Source: Chryseobacterium gleum (GTDB lineage: Bacteria; Bacteroidota; Bacteroidia; Flavobacteriales_D; Crocinitomicaceae). Taken from it: DNA of 5,701 bases. Below the pieces are notes generated by a model. It saw only the letters and a list, made by a program, of their open reading frames with translations, had not been told where the DNA came from and searched no databases. The stretch spans positions 1-5,701 of the forward strand of contig CALPUT020000179.1 in NCBI GenBank assembly GCA_943326825.2, read 5' to 3'. Below, piece after piece: positions 5,379 to 5,701 of this stretch. How positions within the stretch are numbered: position 1 is the first letter of the stretch; every line of letters begins with the position of its first letter. Made by a program: the position numbers and the translations under genes.

Positions 5379-5416
5379 ATTTATATTCGATTAAAATTCA
5401 TTTATGTTCGATAAAG
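5379..5416. promoter_or_regulatory. Tandem direct repeats 21 bp apart, possible regulator site
   Basis: ATTTATATTCGATTAAA (5379-5395) and ATTTATGTTCGATAAAG (5400-5416) agree at 14 of 17 positions and start 21 bases apart, two turns of the DNA helix. They lie 56-93 bases upstream of a -7 box for the next gene. The shared TTCGAT core stands out in very AT-rich sequence. Same-face tandem repeats at this distance suit binding of an activator dimer, but this is inference. Confidence 0.35.
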
Positions 5417-5437
5417 AGACTAATTTATACATTATAT

Positions 5438-5456
5438 ATTAAACAAATAGTTTAAT
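5438..5456. promoter_or_regulatory. Perfect 7-bp palindrome near the expected -33 region
   Basis: ATTAAAC (5438-5444), a 5-base spacer and GTTTAAT (5450-5456) form a perfect inverted repeat. It ends 15 bases before the -7 box at 5472, so it would cover the -33 region of that promoter, where no TTG is seen. It may be an operator. The AT-rich background makes chance occurrence quite possible. Confidence 0.3.
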
Positions 5457-5471
5457 GAATTTAAATTAAAT

Positions 5472-5479
5472 TATATTTG
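5472..5479 (+). promoter_or_regulatory. -7 promoter box TATATTTG of the last gene
   Basis: This is a perfect TAnnTTTG match that lies 21 bases before the ATG at 5501, nearly the same distance as in the T9SS-substrate gene (23 bases). No TTG is present 17-23 bases upstream, so activity may depend on an activator; the palindrome and direct repeats upstream are candidate sites. Confidence 0.45.
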
Positions 5480-5500
5480 TAATAGATTAAAACTAAAACT

Positions 5501-5701
5501 ATGATTCAAAAACGTACATTTTGTTATTTTCTTAAATTAGACAATAAAAGGGCATGTTTACTCAAGATGCTTTGCGTTGTAGGTTTAATAAGCATAAGCT
5601 CTAATTTGTTTGGTCAATCTCAAAAATTTAAATTTAATCATACAGAAATTGTTCTTGATAATAAATTAGTTTCACATTTTGATGCTGATTATTTAGAGAA
5701 A
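5501..5701 (+). CDS. N-terminal part of an exported protein (cut by window edge)
   Basis: Sixty-seven codons are open from ATG 5501 to the edge with no stop. Residues about 24-37 (LCVVGLISISSNLF) are a hydrophobic core preceded by lysine and arginine residues (K4, R5, K12, K17, R18, K22), with a likely signal peptidase site at LFG before Q39, giving a mature protein that starts QSQKFKF. This looks like a Sec signal peptide with a long basic front; an internal ATG at 5567 (Met23) would give a shorter one but with no positive charge before the core, so I prefer 5501, which also fits the -7 box. The visible mature part is too short for family recognition. Given the genome type, an outer-membrane or T9SS-exported protein is plausible but not shown. 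Confidence 0.7.
   Translation, partial: MIQKRTFCYFLKLDNKRACLLKMLCVVGLISISSNLFGQSQKFKFNHTEIVLDNKLVSHFDADYLEK

Overview
The window looks like a piece of an AT-rich genome from the phylum Bacteroidota, most likely order Flavobacteriales. The evidence is a protein with a type IX secretion (T9SS) C-terminal sorting domain, a DUF2480 gene (a family I know only from Bacteroidota), starts without Shine-Dalgarno sequences, and several matches to the Bacteroidota promoter -7 box TAnnTTTG placed 4 to 25 bases before starts. It reads as ordinary chromosomal backbone; no phage, transposase, CRISPR array or tRNA is visible.

Layout, left to right. A DUF2480 gene (minus, cut by the left edge) is followed by a short spacer holding a degenerate flavobacterial-type repeat and a candidate promoter. 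A rhomboid-family membrane protease (plus) then runs tail-to-tail into a SixA-like histidine phosphatase (minus); the two coding regions overlap by 38 bp. A 316-bp AT-rich spacer leads to a secreted T9SS substrate with a good promoter. About 48 bp after its stop lies the RNase P RNA gene rnpB, which is missing from any protein-only reading of the window. It ends directly on the stop codon of a convergent lipoprotein gene related to ferric-iron ABC-transporter binding proteins. Divergent from that, across 70 bp, is a small alpha-helical HEAT-like protein with a GTG start and a strong intrinsic terminator. The right edge holds the first 67 codons of an exported protein, preceded by an AT-rich control region with two direct repeats, a palindrome and a perfect -7 box.

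The genes do not form one obvious pathway. They are mostly single-gene transcription units with alternating direction. Four products (rhomboid protease, T9SS substrate, lipoprotein, last partial protein) belong to the cell envelope or are exported.

The most unusual feature is inside rnpB. Its P3 and P9 helices are built from the same exact 18-base sequence, P18 carries a related TCCCGA/TCGGGA stem, and P12 matches another widespread repeat motif. The essential RNA therefore appears to have been colonised by, or to have exchanged, small REP-like palindromes while keeping its catalytic core.
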